64,000 nucleotides of DNA. Origin: an uncultured Burkholderiales bacterium. Its GTDB lineage: Bacteria; Pseudomonadota; Gammaproteobacteria; Burkholderiales; Burkholderiaceae_C. The DNA lies in the NCBI GenBank assembly GCA_903932865.1, contig CAIZHQ010000001.1:53626-117625 (forward strand). Reading direction: 5' to 3'. A program made the translations under genes and the position numbers. A model generated the notes under the pieces. That model searched no databases. It was given only the letters and a program-made list of their open reading frames with translations, and was not told the origin of the DNA. Below, one piece after another: positions 63,877-64,000 of this stretch (position 1 is its first letter; every line of letters begins with the position of its first letter).

Positions 63877-64000
63877 GTCTGCTTTAGCCATCCAGCAATT
63901 TGCTGGGGTGACCATTGCAATTGGAGCTTACCAGCCACGATGTTCGCCAGCTTACGTTTCTGCACCAATTTGCAGATCTTGGGGCGGCATGCTCGGTCCC
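63822..64000 (-). pseudogene. IS30-family transposase remnant, truncated
   Basis: Read on the minus strand from the window edge, the frame gives DRACRPKICKLVQKRKLANI then VAGKLQLQWSPQQIAGWLKQ and TYVDDES, closely matching the IS30 transposase region around WSPEQIAGWL. After DDES (about 63858) the reading continues as unrelated CSGHSFFSRSM and stops at 63822, where intact transposases have the catalytic core. So it is broken at a junction with island DNA; the N-terminal part lies beyond the window. Confidence 0.8.

Larger units (their letters stand above)
60929..64000. mobile_element. Edge of a probable genomic island integrated at tRNA-Phe (continues past window)
   Basis: Begins where tRNA-Phe homology stops. 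Base composition is visibly more AT-rich than the rest, gene families switch to toxin-antitoxin, unknown small proteins and a broken IS30-type transposase, and no housekeeping gene occurs. The integrase is not visible and would be expected beyond 64000. The stretch 60929-61142 shows no gene. Confidence 0.65.

Overview
The window reads as chromosomal DNA of a high-GC betaproteobacterium in the Burkholderiales, most likely the family Comamonadaceae (Limnohabitans/Rhodoferax-like). This is inferred from the gene orders ahcY-tlyA-metF and corC-lnt-glyQ-glyS-gmhB-plsC, from a giant fused 'dimeric' UvrA, from a Bug-type binding protein, and from the gene families themselves. Genes are dense, mostly in short co-directional operons with 1-20 bp gaps or 4 bp overlaps. 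The last ~3 kb is visibly more AT-rich and looks acquired.

Layout. 1-3451: methyl-cycle genes (ahcY 3' part, tlyA, metF) and a HAD phosphatase. 3461-5847: the end of an exopolysaccharide locus (WbaP-type priming transferase, GT2 glycosyltransferase). 6036-13603: a methyltransferase converging on a 2091-residue UvrA whose linkers carry four copies of an unusual palindromic element. 13739-21767: a small membrane protein, an MHS/MFS transporter, a GMC oxidoreductase, a small TPR operon, and a DUF4212 + SSS symporter pair. 21871-23413: isomerase, universal stress protein, DUF1289, YbaK.

23968-46173 is dominated by a leucine/isovalerate catabolic (liu) cluster: isovaleryl-CoA dehydrogenase, both methylcrotonyl-CoA carboxylase subunits, methylglutaconyl-CoA hydratase, HMG-CoA lyase, thiolase, a second acyl-CoA dehydrogenase and a thioesterase. 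A LiuR-type MerR regulator has matching TTGACGTT-W-ACGTCAA-type operators on both sides. A carbonic anhydrase lies in the operon and could supply bicarbonate to the carboxylase. TrkAH, a rhodanese, YchJ, a HAD phosphatase and an AraC regulator split the cluster, and a VapBC toxin-antitoxin pair interrupts its second half.

46143-54118 is the envelope/translation block (M48-like peptidase, PlsC, GmhB, GlyS, GlyQ, Lnt, CorC). 54190-60473 holds a GNAT enzyme, FadD with a metallo-hydrolase, and an N-acyl-D-amino-acid deacylase with a Bug-family binding protein.

At 60884-60928 there is only the 3' half of a tRNA-Phe gene, with its terminator. This is the usual footprint of an element integrated in a tRNA gene. 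Beyond it the sequence is AT-richer and carries an excisionase-like antitoxin with a PIN toxin, three small unknown genes and a truncated IS30-type transposase that runs off the window.

The most unusual signal is the set of four elements inside uvrA (8423-8492, 10198-10275, 11914-11997, 12068-12149). Each has the same 32 bp core flanked by inverted arms of 19-26 bp. The arms are complementary within each copy but unrelated between copies, as if insertion creates an inverted duplication of the target.
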